Assembly (NCBI RefSeq): GCF_002939385.1
Contig: NZ_MULI01000003.1
Coordinates: forward strand, 1-64,000
Direction: 5' to 3'
DNA from: Streptomyces sp. MH60
Lineage (GTDB): Bacteria; Actinomycetota; Actinomycetes; Streptomycetales; Streptomycetaceae
DNA length: 64,000 nucleotides
The translations under genes and the position numbers were made by a program. Positions 1-9,693 of this stretch are shown here, one piece after another. Below the pieces are notes generated by a model. The model made no database searches, had not been told where the DNA came from, and saw only the letters and a program-made list of their open reading frames with translations. Numbering within the stretch: position 1 is the first letter of the stretch; the number at the start of each line of letters is the position of its first letter.

Positions 1-827
1 GCCCGTGCGGCCGTGCCGGGGCCGGACGCGCTCCAGCAGAGCCACCCGGCCGACAGCACCCCGACGGAGCCTGTGCCCAGCGCGCCGACGACGGCGACCA
101 CACGCACCGGCGCCGGCGCGGCGCGCAGCGCGACGGCGGTGCCGCCGGCGGCGGTCGCCAGCAACACGGCGGTGAGCGTGTGCGGACCCGCGCCGACCGC
201 GACCGCCCACAGCAGCAGGGGAAGGTGCGCGGTCGCCACGGCGAGCGGCAGGGGATGGAAGAGCCCGAAGCGCACACCGTACGCGGCCCACAGCGCGGTC
301 AGGACGGCCGACGCGGCGGCCGTGTAACCGACACCGTCCGTGCCGGTGAACGCCACCTCGTGGAGCGCGTAGGCGTCGAGGACGGTCAGGGCCGTCCCCA
401 GCCCGGACACGGCCTCGGCGGTCGACCTCAGCCCGCGCCGCAGCAATGCCACCGGCGCGCCCAGTGCGGCCACGGTCAGCGCACCGAGGACCAGCGCGCG
501 CCCCGCGATCCCCAGGTGACCCCAGCTGACGAGGGTGAACGCGATCGCCGCGACCGTCAGCAGTACGCCTCCGAGCACCAGCAGCACGTTCTGCACGCCG
601 GGCGCGGTGGCCTCCGGACGGTGAGCGACCGGACCGGCGCCCGGGCCGGTGGGCCACCCCCCTGGCGGCATACCGGGCCCCCGGGCGGGCTGCGGTGCGG
701 CGGCCGTCCGCAGCGTGTGGACCAGCCACGCACGGCGCCGCAGCAGGACGGCGCGGCGCACGTCGAGTTGCCGCAGCTCGGCGTCGAGGACCCGCAGTTC
801 CTCGGCCGGGGGCGGAAGATTCGTCAT
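1..827 (-). CDS. Multi-pass membrane protein, N-terminal part (cut by window edge)
   Basis: This frame has an ATG at 827 and stays open to the left edge, so only the first 275 codons are present. The N-terminus is a soluble stretch of about 90 residues, with a short Leu/Arg-rich helical segment followed by a Pro/Gly-rich linker. From about residue 95 there are repeated hydrophobic helices separated by short Arg-containing loops. This resembles the large polytopic membrane proteins of actinomycetes that carry DUF2157-like segments, but I assign no function. The antisense frames over the same bases are G+C shadows. I am confident it is a gene and uncertain about its family. Confidence 0.7.
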   Translation of the reverse strand, partial: MTNLPPPAEELRVLDAELRQLDVRRAVLLRRRAWLVHTLRTAAAPQPARGPGMPPGGWPTGPGAGPVAHRPEATAPGVQNVLLVLGGVLLTVAAIAFTLVSWGHLGIAGRALVLGALTVAALGAPVALLRRGLRSTAEAVSGLGTALTVLDAYALHEVAFTGTDGVGYTAAASAVLTALWAAYGVRFGLFHPLPLAVATAHLPLLLWAVAVGAGPHTLTAVLLATAAGGTAVALRAAPAPVRVVAVVGALGTGSVGVLSAGWLCWSASGPGTAAR

Positions 828-931
828 GCCCCGGAGTGTGGCCCTCGCCACGTGCCGGGACATGAGCGCGGATACTCAGCTCGTACTCATCAGTCCCGTC
901 GGCGCGCTCCCGTCGGCGCGTTCCGGTGGGC

Positions 932-1378
932 TCAGACCCCGATCCGGAGAACGGCCCAGACGGTGTTGCCCCCGGTGCGTCCGGACCGGGCGGTGCCCCA
1001 GGAGTCCGCGAGCTGCTGCACGATCAGCAGCCCCCGGCCGCCCTCGTCCTGTGCGCCGGAGTGGCACCCGGCCGGACGGGCCGACGTGCGTCCGTCGTCG
1101 TGCACCTCGATCCGCAGCTGTTCGCGCGAGGTCAGCGACAGGCCGCACAGCATGCGGTCACTGCCCGAGTGGATCACCGCGTTGGTCGCCAGTTCCGACA
1201 CGAGCAGGACCGCGTCGGTGCACACGTCGCCGGGAAGCCGCCAGGCGCGAAGCTGCCGGCGCACCGTGTCGCGCGCCGTCCGCACGCTGATCCGCAGCGA
1301 GGGAAGGTCGAACCAGTGTTCCCGGTCCGGATGCGTCGGCGGTAACAGTCCGGGCGAGGGGCTCGTGTGGGGGGTCAC
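932..1378 (-). CDS. RsbW-like ATP-binding (HATPase_c_2) regulatory protein
   Basis: A 148-residue protein of the anti-sigma-factor kinase superfamily. The N-box is visible as SELATNAVIHS near residues 65-75, and the glycine-rich ATP-lid region as EGGRGLLIVQQLAD near residues 110-125. Start is GTG, with a GGAAGG ribosome binding site just upstream. It is divergent from the XRE/DUF397 operon at 1603. Stand-alone HATPase proteins next to XRE-DUF397 pairs are very common in Streptomyces (whiJ-like and abaA-like loci). Such proteins act in the cytoplasm by binding or phosphorylating regulatory partners. The partner here is unknown, though the STAS protein at 4439 is an obvious candidate. Confidence 0.85.
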   Translation of the reverse strand: MTPHTSPSPGLLPPTHPDREHWFDLPSLRISVRTARDTVRRQLRAWRLPGDVCTDAVLLVSELATNAVIHSGSDRMLCGLSLTSREQLRIEVHDDGRTSARPAGCHSGAQDEGGRGLLIVQQLADSWGTARSGRTGGNTVWAVLRIGV

Positions 1379-1602
1379 GGTGATCGCCTTCCAGTCAGGA
1401 CGGGCGCGATGGGGGAGCGGGCCTCGGCGGGCGCGGACGGGACGGCGGTCGGACGGGCAGGCTCACGGACGCAACTATGCTCGCCGTCCGGTTCAGGCTG
1501 CAACCGAATCCCTGATAATTTCAGGAAGACCGCTTCAGTCTGGTGCCATCACCAAGTCGCTGCCACAATGGCGCCGGTGACAGCCCGTCAGGAGGTGGGG
1601 GC

Positions 1603-2475
1603 GTGAGTGAAGCTCGGTCCGGCGCGGGCACCAGCGCCCCGACGGTGCTGCGCATGATCCTGGGCCGCCGGCTCCAGGAGATGCGGCAGGACGCGGGCGC
1701 CTCACTGGCCGACGCCGCCAAGGCACTCCGGGTCACGCCCCTGACGATCCGCCGGCTGGAGAAGGCCGAAGTCGCCCTCAAACCCCTCTATGTCGAGAAG
1801 CTCCTGCAGACGTACGGAAGAGCACAGCAGGAGACGGACGAGTTCGTCGCGCTCGCCGAGCAGGCCAACCGGCCCGGCTGGTGGCACGCCTACCGCGACG
1901 TGCTGCCCAACTGGTTCACCGCGTACGTCAGCCTGGAGACCGGCGCCGGCACCCTGCGCACCTACGAACCCCACTACGTCACGGGGCTGCTCCAGACCCC
2001 CGCGTACGCCCGCGGCGTCCTGGGCGGAGGCTTCCCGAACGGCTCCGAGGAGGAGTTGGAGCGCCGCGTCGGGCTGCGGCTGCGCCGGCAGAGCCTGCTG
2101 GAGCGGGAGAACGCCCCCACCCTCTGGGTGGTCATGGAGGAAGCGGTCCTGCACCGGGTCGTCGGCGGTCCGGACGTGATGCGCGAGCAGATCGACCGGC
2201 TCCTGGAGGTGTCCGAGCTGGAGCACGTCAGCATCGACATCCTGCCCTTCGCCGTCGGCGCCCACGTCGGGGCCTGCGCCCCCTTCACCTACTTCCGGTT
2301 CGAGGAGCCGGAGCTGCCCGACGTCGTCTACAGCGAGATCCTCTCCGCGTCGATGTACCTGGACGAACGGGCCGACGTCGTCGCCCACCTGGAGGCGCAC
2401 AACAGGATGTCGCTGCTCACCTCGGCACGGGACAGCACGGCACTCCTGAACCGCATGCGCAAGGAGTACTCATGA
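1603..2475 (+). CDS. XRE-family helix-turn-helix regulator with DUF5753 domain
   Basis: A 290-residue regulator. The XRE helix-turn-helix occupies roughly residues 15-70, with ASLADAAKALRVTPLTIRRLEK in two helices. A DUF5753 ligand/partner domain follows, with the typical YEPHYVTGLLQTPAYAR segment. I chose the GTG at 1603 because the AGGAGGTG ribosome binding site lies immediately before it; the frame also has an upstream ATG at 1543 with no such site. The stop overlaps the start of the DUF397 gene (ATGA), so the two are translationally coupled. Family members such as WhiJ control development and antibiotic production together with a DUF397 partner. The specific target here is unknown. Confidence 0.9.
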   Translation: MSEARSGAGTSAPTVLRMILGRRLQEMRQDAGASLADAAKALRVTPLTIRRLEKAEVALKPLYVEKLLQTYGRAQQETDEFVALAEQANRPGWWHAYRDVLPNWFTAYVSLETGAGTLRTYEPHYVTGLLQTPAYARGVLGGGFPNGSEEELERRVGLRLRRQSLLERENAPTLWVVMEEAVLHRVVGGPDVMREQIDRLLEVSELEHVSIDILPFAVGAHVGACAPFTYFRFEEPELPDVVYSEILSASMYLDERADVVAHLEAHNRMSLLTSARDSTALLNRMRKEYS

Positions 2476-2741
2476 GCACCACCGACGAGACCGTGTACAA
2501 CGGGATGCCCGCCTGCGACCTCGGGGAAAGCGGCTGGGAACGCCCGTGGAGCGGACCCAACGGCGGCCAGTGCGTGGAGACCAAGCAACTCGCCGACGGA
2601 CGCGTCGCGATGCGTCAGTCCACAGACCCGTCCGGCCCCGCGCTCATCTACACGCCCGAGGAGATCGGCGCGTTCGTCCGGGGAGTCAAGCAGGGCATGG
2701 CGGACCACCTCACGGCCGGCCTTCCGAAGGGAACAGGATGA
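2472..2741 (+). CDS. DUF397 small protein
   Basis: An 89-residue protein with DUF397 features: a W-R/E-P-W-SGPNGGQCVE segment, a central VAMRQSTDPSGPAL motif, and the terminal FVRGVKQG helix. Start ATG overlaps the stop of the XRE gene, and its own stop overlaps the start of the methyltransferase gene, so all three form one tightly coupled operon. DUF397 proteins (BldB/WhiJ-system partners) are thought to modulate the cognate XRE regulator. The combination with a downstream methyltransferase is less routine than the pair alone. Confidence 0.9.
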   Translation: MSTTDETVYNGMPACDLGESGWERPWSGPNGGQCVETKQLADGRVAMRQSTDPSGPALIYTPEEIGAFVRGVKQGMADHLTAGLPKGTG

Positions 2742-3553
2742 GCAACACCCACGCCGCGCGGGACCTCGACACCAGCAGGCCGCACTCGGCCCGCATGTAC
2801 GACTACTACCTCGGTGGCAAGGACCACTTCCCGGTCGACGAACAGGCCGCCGAAGCGGTCGCCGAGGCCTACCCGGGCATCTTCACCTGTGCCCGGGAGA
2901 ACCGCGCCTTCATGCATCGCGCCACTCGGGTACTGGCACAGGAGCACGGCATCCGGCAGTGGCTGGACATCGGCACCGGCATCCCCACCGAGCCGAACGT
3001 GCACCAGGTGGCGCAGTCCGTGGTCCCCGAGGCCCGGGTGGTGTACGCCGACAACGACCCGCTCGTCCTGAAGTACGCCGAGCGCCTGATGCGCAGCACC
3101 CCGCAGGGCCGCACCACCTACATCGAGGCCGACGTCAACGACCCCGACTCCCTGCTGACCGCGCCCGAGCTGGCCGAGGTGCTCGACCTGTCCCAGCCGG
3201 TCGCCCTGTCGCTGAACGCCCTGATGCACTTCATCACGGACGCCCGCGACCCGTACGGCATCGTCGACCGGCTGATGGCGGCCCTCCCGGCGGGCAGCGC
3301 CCTCGCGCTGAGTCACTGCACGCCCGACTTCGACCCGCCCACCTGGGAGAAGGTCACGGACATCTACACCGGCGCGGGCACGCCGGTGCGGTTCCGCTCG
3401 CAGAAGGACGTCACCCGCTTCTTCGACGGGCTCGACCTGCTCGAACCGGGCGTCACCGTCGGTCACCGCTGGCGACCGTCCCAGCCCACCGGGCCGGACG
3501 CCCCCACCGACGCCCAGGTCAGTCTGTGGGCCGGGGTCGGCATCAAGCCGTAG
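2738..3553 (+). CDS. SAM-dependent methyltransferase (DUF574 / Methyltransf_19 family)
   Basis: A 271-residue protein starting MSNTHAARDLD, with the family hallmarks ARMYDYYLGGKDHF near residues 19-32, the SAM-binding WLDIGTGIPT near residue 72, and the acidic loop VVYADNDPLVL near residue 100. The family is abundant in Streptomyces and its substrates are unknown; a homologous fold is seen in small-molecule methyltransferases. It is the last gene of the XRE-DUF397 operon, joined by an ATGA overlap, which suggests its activity is tied to that regulatory module. The IclR gene follows after 41 bases. Confidence 0.88.
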   Translation: MSNTHAARDLDTSRPHSARMYDYYLGGKDHFPVDEQAAEAVAEAYPGIFTCARENRAFMHRATRVLAQEHGIRQWLDIGTGIPTEPNVHQVAQSVVPEARVVYADNDPLVLKYAERLMRSTPQGRTTYIEADVNDPDSLLTAPELAEVLDLSQPVALSLNALMHFITDARDPYGIVDRLMAALPAGSALALSHCTPDFDPPTWEKVTDIYTGAGTPVRFRSQKDVTRFFDGLDLLEPGVTVGHRWRPSQPTGPDAPTDAQVSLWAGVGIKP

Positions 3554-3594
3554 CGCACTTGCCCGACCGCTCCGGTGGGGCGCACGGTGGAGGG

Positions 3595-4353
3595 GTGAGC
3601 GGTCAGGAGGGCCCCACGCTCATCTCCTCGGTGCAGCGAGCGTTCCGGCTGATGGAGGCCGTGGGCGCCCACGCGAGCGGCGTACCGGCCAAGCAGCTGG
3701 CGCGCGAGACGGGCCTGGCCCTGGGCACCACCTACCACCTGCTCCGCACCATGGTCCACGACGGCTACGTGCGCAAACTCGAGGACGGCACGTTCGTCCT
3801 GGGCGAGAGGCTGGGCGCGCTGCACGCGGGCAGCCGCGACCAGACGGCGCTCAGCAGGGTCCGCCCCACCCTCACCGAGCTGCGGGACGACCTGTCGGCC
3901 GCGGCCTATCTGACCCTCTACGAGGAGGGCGAGATCCGGGTCGCGGAGATCGTGGACGGGCCGAAGGCCCCCCGCGTGGATCTCTGGGTCGGCTTCGAGG
4001 ACGCCGGGCACGCGACGGCGCTGGGCAAGAGCGTACTGCGCGAGCTGGACGCCGACGCCCGCGCCGAGTACCTCTCCCGCCACACGCTGAACGATCTCAC
4101 CCCGCGGACCGTCACCTACCGTGCCGAGCTGCTGCGGCGCCTGGACTCCTCCCCGCGCGGCCCGGCCGTGACCGACATCGAGGAGTACCGCCTGGGCACC
4201 GCGTGCGTCGCGGTCCCCGTCCGCCGGGGCGACACCATCGGCTCGCTCGGCATCTCGCTGGACGTCAACCGCACGGACCGCCTCGACGACGCCGTCACGA
4301 CGCTGCTCACCACCGCGGAGCGGGTGTCCCGGGGGCTCTCGCTCACCATCTGA
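3595..4353 (+). CDS. IclR-family transcriptional regulator
   Basis: A 252-residue protein. The winged helix is at residues 8-65 (SSVQRAFRLMEAV through GTTYHLLRTMVHDGYV), and the IclR effector domain covers residues 80-250, with the conserved GHATALGKS segment and a late GSLGISLDV strand. GTG at 3595 follows a GGTGGAGG ribosome binding site; the same frame runs open upstream through the methyltransferase gene but that part is shadow. IclR proteins usually control one neighbouring catabolic gene, but no catabolic gene is adjacent, so the target is unclear. Confidence 0.88.
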   Translation: MSGQEGPTLISSVQRAFRLMEAVGAHASGVPAKQLARETGLALGTTYHLLRTMVHDGYVRKLEDGTFVLGERLGALHAGSRDQTALSRVRPTLTELRDDLSAAAYLTLYEEGEIRVAEIVDGPKAPRVDLWVGFEDAGHATALGKSVLRELDADARAEYLSRHTLNDLTPRTVTYRAELLRRLDSSPRGPAVTDIEEYRLGTACVAVPVRRGDTIGSLGISLDVNRTDRLDDAVTTLLTTAERVSRGLSLTI

Positions 4354-4438
4354 AATCCGGGCCCTTGTGGCAGCACGGCCGTACCGCGTTTCCTGGATGA
4401 GACGGGCAAACCGGACAGACTCGCAGGGGAGTGAGAGC

Positions 4439-4843
4439 GTGAGTGAGCAAGGCGTCGCAGGGCCGCACGTACCGGTCGGCAGCCACCTGGCGAACGGCTG
4501 GACGGTCGTCCGGGCCGACGACGAGATCGACATCGCCTTCGCGCCGCTCGTCCGGGCCGAGGTGGCACGACGCCTCGCCGACGGCCACCGGCACTTCGTG
4601 CTGGACCTGTGCGACACCCCGTTCCTCGACTCCATGGGACTCGGCATGATCGTGGCCGTGACCAAGCGCATCCGGAACCATGACGGATCACTGCGGATCG
4701 CCTGCTCCGACCAGCGGCTCCTGCACGTCTTCGCCCTCGGCGGCCTGGGGACGGTCTACTCCTTCCACGACTCGGTGGAGCAGGCCGTCGCGCAGCCTCC
4801 CGGCACGGAGGGGCTGGCCGGCTGGCCGCGCGTGCGAGCCTGA
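4439..4843 (+). CDS. STAS-domain anti-sigma factor antagonist
   Basis: A 134-residue STAS protein of the SpoIIAA/RsbV type. The fold is visible as alternating strands, and the phosphorylation loop reads FLDSMGLGMI with Ser65 as the likely phospho-acceptor. GTG at 4439 follows an AGGGGAG ribosome binding site. Such proteins bind the cognate HATPase anti-sigma kinase and release the sigma factor. The nearest kinase-like protein is the HATPase gene at 932-1378, but pairing is inference from proximity only. Confidence 0.87.
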   Translation: MSEQGVAGPHVPVGSHLANGWTVVRADDEIDIAFAPLVRAEVARRLADGHRHFVLDLCDTPFLDSMGLGMIVAVTKRIRNHDGSLRIACSDQRLLHVFALGGLGTVYSFHDSVEQAVAQPPGTEGLAGWPRVRA

Positions 4844-4951
4844 CGAGGGCGCCGTCGGCTTGTGTTTGGGCCCGCCGTGGCGGTTCACCTGGAGCGGGAC
4901 GGCGCAAGGGAAGCGCTGCCCGGGTCGTCTCTCGTCTGGGGAAGGTGGGTC

Positions 4952-5311
4952 ATGGCCACACGGTTCGGATACCGGAGGATCTACGAAAGCCCCACACCGC
5001 AGGACGGCAAGCGCGTGCTCGTCGACCGTCTGTGGCCGCGTGGCGTCAGCAAGGAGAAGGCCGATCTGGACGAGTGGCTGCGCGACGTCGCCCCGTCGAC
5101 CGGTCTGCGGCGCTGGTACCACCACGATCCGCGGCGCTACGACGAATTCCGGCGCCGCTACGTCGCCGAGCTGGAGGACCCCGACCACCAGCCGGCGCTG
5201 GAGCGCCTGCGCGCCCTCTCGGCAGACGCCAAGGTGACCCTGCTCACGGCCACCAAGGACGTGGACCACAGCGAGGCGGCCGCCCTGGCCCAGTGGCTGG
5301 ACGGCACCTGA
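4952..5311 (+). CDS. DUF488 (YeaO-like) protein
   Basis: A 119-residue cytoplasmic protein matching DUF488 of the YeaO type: VDRLWPRGVSKEKADLDEW near residues 24-42, then RWYHHDPRRYDEFRRRY, and a C-terminal LLTATKDVDHSEAAAL. These proteins are widespread and uncharacterised. ATG at 4952 follows a GGAAGGTGGG ribosome binding site; the frame also extends upstream without a better start. No clear operon partner. Confidence 0.88.
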   Translation: MATRFGYRRIYESPTPQDGKRVLVDRLWPRGVSKEKADLDEWLRDVAPSTGLRRWYHHDPRRYDEFRRRYVAELEDPDHQPALERLRALSADAKVTLLTATKDVDHSEAAALAQWLDGT

Positions 5312-5424
5312 AGAGGGGGCCGAGCCCGGCCCTACCCCGGAGGTAATCGCTTCGCCCGGCGCGCGTCGACAGGATGGGCCCTCTCTCCGCATCGACGGGA
5401 TGCGGTCCCCGGAGGAGGTCAGCC

Positions 5425-5871
5425 ATGCCCACGGCCCCATCGACGCACACCCGCTCCGTGGTGGCAGAGCTGCTGCGCAGGATCGGCGCTGGCGACCCCG
5501 GGCACATCGCCGAGCTGTACGCCGAACAGGCCGACTGGAGACTCGACTGGCCCGAGTCCGAGCACGGCCGTCCCGCCACCCCGTGGATCCGTCACCGGTC
5601 CACCCGCGCGGACGCGGCGGCCCACTACCGCCTGCTCGCCGAGCACCACATCCCCGCGCAGGCCGCCACCGAGGTGGAGCGCATCCTCGTCGACGGGAGC
5701 GACGCGGTCGTACTCGGCGAGATCCGCCAGACCGCCCGCCCCACCGGACGCGCCTACCGCGCCCGCTTCGCCCTCCACCTCACCGTCGAGAACGGCCTCA
5801 TCACCCGCCACCACGTCTACGAGGACAGCCTCACCGTCGCCCGGGCCTTCGAGACGACGGCCCGCGAGTGA
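5425..5871 (+). CDS. SnoaL-like / NTF2-fold protein
   Basis: A 148-residue protein with the cone-shaped NTF2/SnoaL signature. It has an N-terminal helix pair (SVVAELLRRIGAGDPGHIAELYAE), a W-R-L-D-W strand, a mid-chain VERILVDGSDAVVLGEIRQ strand pair, and the terminal FALHLTVENGLITRHHVYEDSL. Most such single-domain proteins are small-molecule binding or isomerase-like, and the substrate cannot be told. ATG at 5425 follows GGAGGAGG. It converges on pntB, leaving 56 bases between. Confidence 0.82.
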   Translation: MPTAPSTHTRSVVAELLRRIGAGDPGHIAELYAEQADWRLDWPESEHGRPATPWIRHRSTRADAAAHYRLLAEHHIPAQAATEVERILVDGSDAVVLGEIRQTARPTGRAYRARFALHLTVENGLITRHHVYEDSLTVARAFETTARE

Positions 5872-5927
5872 GGGCTCGCGGGCGGACAGCACCTCGAGAG
5901 GGCATCACGCTCCTGTACCGCCCGGGG

Positions 5928-7388
5928 TCACCGCATCGCCGTCACCCCCTGCGCGGGGGCCGTGGGCCCTGGCCCGGCCCCGGGGCCGAGGGCCTCCAGG
6001 ATCGCCTCGACGCTCTGTTTGGCGTCGCCGAAGAGCATGCCGCTGTTCTCCCGGAAGAACAGCGGGTTCTGCACGCCCGCGTAGCCGGAGGCCATCGAGC
6101 GCTTGAAGACGACGACCTGCTCCGCCTCCCAGACCCGCAGCACGGGCATACCCGCGATCGGACTGGCGGGGTCCTCCGTCGCCGAGGGGTTGACCGTGTC
6201 GTTCGCACCGATGACCAGCACGACCGAGGTGTCCGCGAAGTCGTCGTTGATCTCGTCCATCTCCAGGACGATGTCGTACGGCACCTTCGCCTCGGCCAGC
6301 AGCACGTTCATGTGCCCGGGCAGCCGCCCGGCGACGGGGTGGACGCCGAAGCGCACCTCGATGCCGCGCTCGCGCAGCCGCCGGGTCAGCTCCGCGACCG
6401 GATGCTGGGCCTGTGCCACGGCCATGCCGTATCCGGGAGTGATCACCACGGACCGCGCCCGCGCGAGCAGTTCGGCCGCCTCGTGCGCCCGTATCTCGCG
6501 GTGCTCGCCCTGCTCGTCGGCACCGCTCGGCGGGGCCTCGATGCCGAAGCCACCCGCGATGACGGAGAGGAAGGAACGGTTCATCGCCTGGCACATGATG
6601 TAGCTCAGATACGCACCGGACGAACCGACCAGCGCCCCGGTGACGATGAGCAGGTTGTTGTCGAGCAGGAAACCGGCCGCGGCCGCGGCCCAGCCGGAGT
6701 AGCTGTTGAGCATCGAGACGACCACGGGCATGTCGCCACCGCCGATGGAGGCCACCAGATGCCACCCCAGGGCGAGCGCCAGCACCGTGACCGCCACCAT
6801 CAGCGGAAGGCCCGGACTGACGGTGAACCAGACCGTCAGCACCGCGAACACGGCCAGCGCGCCCAGGTTGAGGGCGTTCTTGCCGGGCAGTGTGAGCGGC
6901 CGGGACTTGATCCGCGCGGACAGCTTCAGGTACGCGACCACCGAGCCGGTGAAGGTGACCGCGCCGATGAAGACACCGATGAACACCTCGGCGTGGTGGA
7001 TGCCGATCAGATCGCCGGCGATCCGGCCCCGCGAGCCGTGGGCCTCGACCTCCAGGTAGCTGTTCCAGCCGACCAGGACGGCCGCGAGGCCGACGAAGCT
7101 GTGCAGCACCGCGATCAGTTCGGGCATCTGCGTCATCTCCACGCGCCGCGCCCGCCACAGGCCCAGCGCGGCACCGGTCACCATGGCGAGCAGGATCAGC
7201 GCGACCGGCCCGGCGGACACGCTCCGCGCCGAGACCACGACGGTGGCGACCAGGGCGAGGGCCATCCCCACGATGCCGTAGACGACGCCGGCGCGTGACG
7301 TCCGGTGCTGGGACAGACCGGCGAGGCTGAGGACGAACAGCAGGGCGGCCACCAGGTCGGCGGCGCGGGAGGCGGTCATGGACGTCAT
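5928..7388 (-). CDS. pntB: NAD(P) transhydrogenase subunit beta
   Basis: A 486-residue subunit of the proton-translocating transhydrogenase, which moves hydride between NADH and NADP+ coupled to inward proton flow. About nine hydrophobic helices fill residues 1-270. The NADP-binding domain III follows, with [18 protein letters not shown] near 315 and the [23 protein letters not shown] nucleotide loop near 395, then a late [20 protein letters not shown] segment typical of PntB. Length matches the family. The start overlaps the pntA stop (ATGA), giving one operon in the order pntA-pntB. Confidence 0.97.
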   Translation of the reverse strand: MTSMTASRAADLVAALLFVLSLAGLSQHRTSRAGVVYGIVGMALALVATVVVSARSVSAGPVALILLAMVTGAALGLWRARRVEMTQMPELIAVLHSFVGLAAVLVGWNSYLEVEAHGSRGRIAGDLIGIHHAEVFIGVFIGAVTFTGSVVAYLKLSARIKSRPLTLPGKNALNLGALAVFAVLTVWFTVSPGLPLMVAVTVLALALGWHLVASIGGGDMPVVVSMLNSYSGWAAAAAGFLLDNNLLIVTGALVGSSGAYLSYIMCQAMNRSFLSVIAGGFGIEAPPSGADEQGEHREIRAHEAAELLARARSVVITPGYGMAVAQAQHPVAELTRRLRERGIEVRFGVHPVAGRLPGHMNVLLAEAKVPYDIVLEMDEINDDFADTSVVLVIGANDTVNPSATEDPASPIAGMPVLRVWEAEQVVVFKRSMASGYAGVQNPLFFRENSGMLFGDAKQSVEAILEALGPGAGPGPTAPAQGVTAMR

Positions 7389-8959
7389 CGGGACTCGCCT
7401 CTCGAGAACATGGACAGCATGCGGCGGGTGACGGCGAAACCGCCGAAGATGTTCACGCTGGTCAGCAGGATCGCCACGGAGGACAGCACGGTGACGAGCG
7501 TGCCCTCGTGTCCGATCTGCACGAGGGCACCGATCACCACGATCCCGGAGATGGCATTGGTCACCGACATCAGCGGGGTGTGCAGGGAGTGGTGGACCTT
7601 GCCGATCACGTAGTAGCCGATGACCACGGACAGCGCGAACACCGTGAAGTTCTCCGCCAGTTGGGCCGGGGCGAAGGCGACCAGCAGGAAGGTCGCCAGC
7701 ATGCCGAGGCCGATCAGGCCGAAGCGTCCCGCCGGGGTGATCCCGGACGGCTTCGCGCCCACCGGTGCGGCGGGGGACGCCGCCTCCGGCGCGGTCGAGG
7801 GCGGGGCGGCCGACACGGTTACCGGAGGGGGAGGCCAGGTGACCGTGCCCGCGCGGACCACGGTCACGGTCCGCTGCACCACGTCGTCGAAGTCGATGAC
7901 GAGCCGGCCGTCCTTGCCGGGGGTGAGCAGCCGCAGCAGGTTGGCCAGGTTGGTGCCGAACAGCTGTGACGCCTGGGCGGGCAGCCGGGCCGCCAGGTCC
8001 GTGTAGCCGATGACGGTCACTCCGTTGTCGGTCACCACGCTCCGGCCCGGGACGGTCCCCTCCACGTTGCCGCCCTGCGCGGCGGCCATGTCGACGATGA
8101 CACTGCCCGGCCTCATCGCCGCCACGTCGGCGGCGGTCACCAGGCGCGGGGCGGGCCGCCCGGGGATCAGCGCGGTGGTGACGACGACGTCCACATCGCG
8201 GGCCTGCTCGTGGTAGAGCCGGGCCGCGGCGCGGTCGTAGTCGGCCGACGTCGCCCTGGCGTAGCCGTCGGTGCTCTCCTCCTGCGCCACGTCCACCGCG
8301 AGGTACTCACCGCCCAAGGACCGCACCTGGTCGGCGACTTCGGGCCGCGGGTCGGTGGCGCGCACGATCGCGCCCAGACTGGAGGCGGCGCCGATGGCGG
8401 CGAGCCCCGCGACCCCGGCCCCGGCGACCAGGACCTTCGCCGGCGGTACCTTGCCCGCCGCGGTGACCTGCCCGGTGAAGAACCGTCCGAAGACATGGGC
8501 CGCCTCGATCACCGCCCGGTACCCGGCGATGTTGGCCATGGAGCTGAGCACGTCCATCGACTGCGCCCGCGATATCCGCGGCACCGCGTCCAGGGCGAGC
8601 ACCGTGACGTCACGCGCGGCGAGCGCCTCCAGCAACTCCGGCCGCTGTGCCGGTGCGACGAGCGCCACCAGCGTCGTTCCCGCGCGCAGCCGCGCGATCT
8701 CCTCGTCGGTCGGCGCGTTGACCTTGAGTACGACGTCCGCGGCCCACGCCTCGCCGGGACTCGCCCCCGCCTCGGCGTACGCCTCGTCGCCGAACCCGGA
8801 GGCCGCGCCGGCTCCCGGCTCGACGACGACCTCGTAACCGAGGCCGAGCAGCAGGCGGACCGTCGAGGGCGTCGCGGCGACGCGCGTCTCCCCGGGCAAG
8901 GACTCGGCGACGACGCCGACGCGTTGGGGTGGGTGGTGAGCGGGCTGGTGTCCAGTCAT
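7385..8959 (-). CDS. pntA: NAD(P) transhydrogenase subunit alpha
   Basis: A 524-residue PntA of the undivided, enterobacterial-like type. The soluble NAD(H)-binding domain I covers residues 12-385: an alanine-dehydrogenase-like N-terminus ([15 protein letters not shown]), the Rossmann motif [20 protein letters not shown] near residue 178, and [12 protein letters not shown] near 275. A Pro/Ala-rich linker leads to a C-terminal membrane part (about 415-515) with four hydrophobic stretches. Many actinomycetes split this subunit into PntAa and PntAb, whereas here it is one chain. It acts in the cytoplasmic membrane to adjust NADPH supply. Confidence 0.97.
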   Translation of the reverse strand: MTGHQPAHHPPQRVGVVAESLPGETRVAATPSTVRLLLGLGYEVVVEPGAGAASGFGDEAYAEAGASPGEAWAADVVLKVNAPTDEEIARLRAGTTLVALVAPAQRPELLEALAARDVTVLALDAVPRISRAQSMDVLSSMANIAGYRAVIEAAHVFGRFFTGQVTAAGKVPPAKVLVAGAGVAGLAAIGAASSLGAIVRATDPRPEVADQVRSLGGEYLAVDVAQEESTDGYARATSADYDRAAARLYHEQARDVDVVVTTALIPGRPAPRLVTAADVAAMRPGSVIVDMAAAQGGNVEGTVPGRSVVTDNGVTVIGYTDLAARLPAQASQLFGTNLANLLRLLTPGKDGRLVIDFDDVVQRTVTVVRAGTVTWPPPPVTVSAAPPSTAPEAASPAAPVGAKPSGITPAGRFGLIGLGMLATFLLVAFAPAQLAENFTVFALSVVIGYYVIGKVHHSLHTPLMSVTNAISGIVVIGALVQIGHEGTLVTVLSSVAILLTSVNIFGGFAVTRRMLSMFSRGESR

Positions 8960-9119
8960 GTCCAGTCTCTCGTCGAGGCGTTGTTGCCGGGTTCCGTACC
9001 CAGCGGAGGACGGCGAGGCACCGAGAACCCGGATTCCGGACCGCCTCCGGCCACATCCTGGAGGAGGGCCGGAGGCGCGCGGGCGAGAGAGACGGCCGAT
9101 GTCGCGCGGGCGCCCCCGG

Positions 9120-9683
9120 TCAGGGGCCGGTCCGCCCCAGGACCTCCGCGACGAGCCGCCGCGCGTACGCGGCGTCGAGCCCGTCCGGGCGGAAGAGGAT
9201 GCGGTACATCAAGGGGGCGACGACGCGGTCCATGACGGTCTCGACATCGGGCGTGTCGTCCCCGCGTCCGGCCGCGCGGGCGAGCACGGTCCCGAGCTGC
9301 TCGGCGGCGTAGGCGGAGCACTGGCCGGCGTTGCCGCCGTCCGGGTCGCCGAGCAGGGCGTCGCGGATGTAGGCGCGGCCGGCGGGGGAGGCCATCTCGT
9401 CGAGGAACTGCTCGGCCCAGGCCGTCAGGTCGGCGTACAGGGTGCCGTGGTCCTGGGGGGCGGTGTCGGGGCGGAGCCGCTCGACCGCGACGTCCGACAG
9501 CAGTTCCTGCAGGTCTCCCCAGCGCCGGTAGATCGTCGACGGTGTCACGCCCGCGCGCCGGGCGACCAGCGGTACGGTCAGGGCGTCCCGCCCCACCTCC
9601 GACGCCAGCTCGCGCACGGCGTCGTGCACCGCTGCCTGGACCCGGGCGCTGCGCCCGCCGGGACGCACCATCTGCCTGCTCAT
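9120..9683 (-). CDS. TetR-family regulator of the amidase/hydrolase locus
   Basis: A 187-residue TetR-type repressor. The helix-turn-helix is at about residues 35-57 (LTVPLVARRAGVTPSTIYRRW), followed by an all-helical ligand domain. I chose ATG 9683, which has an AGGGTGG ribosome binding site; a GTG three codons upstream is possible. A palindrome (9694-9717) lies directly on its start region, and the same motif recurs twice in the divergent promoter 1.7 kb away. This implies autoregulation and control of the amidase operon and the MBL-fold hydrolase. It lies 49 bases downstream of the amidase gene on the same strand. Confidence 0.88.
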   Translation of the reverse strand: MSRQMVRPGGRSARVQAAVHDAVRELASEVGRDALTVPLVARRAGVTPSTIYRRWGDLQELLSDVAVERLRPDTAPQDHGTLYADLTAWAEQFLDEMASPAGRAYIRDALLGDPDGGNAGQCSAYAAEQLGTVLARAAGRGDDTPDVETVMDRVVAPLMYRILFRPDGLDAAYARRLVAEVLGRTGP

Positions 9684-9693
9684 GACAGCCACC

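Noticed and set aside
180-1580. A long plus-strand frame at the left end
   Set aside because: Antisense to the membrane-protein gene and the HATPase gene; no domain signal in its translation.
2959-3594. Upstream extension of the IclR frame
   Set aside because: Overlaps the methyltransferase gene in another frame; Arg/Pro/Gly-rich translation; a ribosome binding site lies before GTG 3595.
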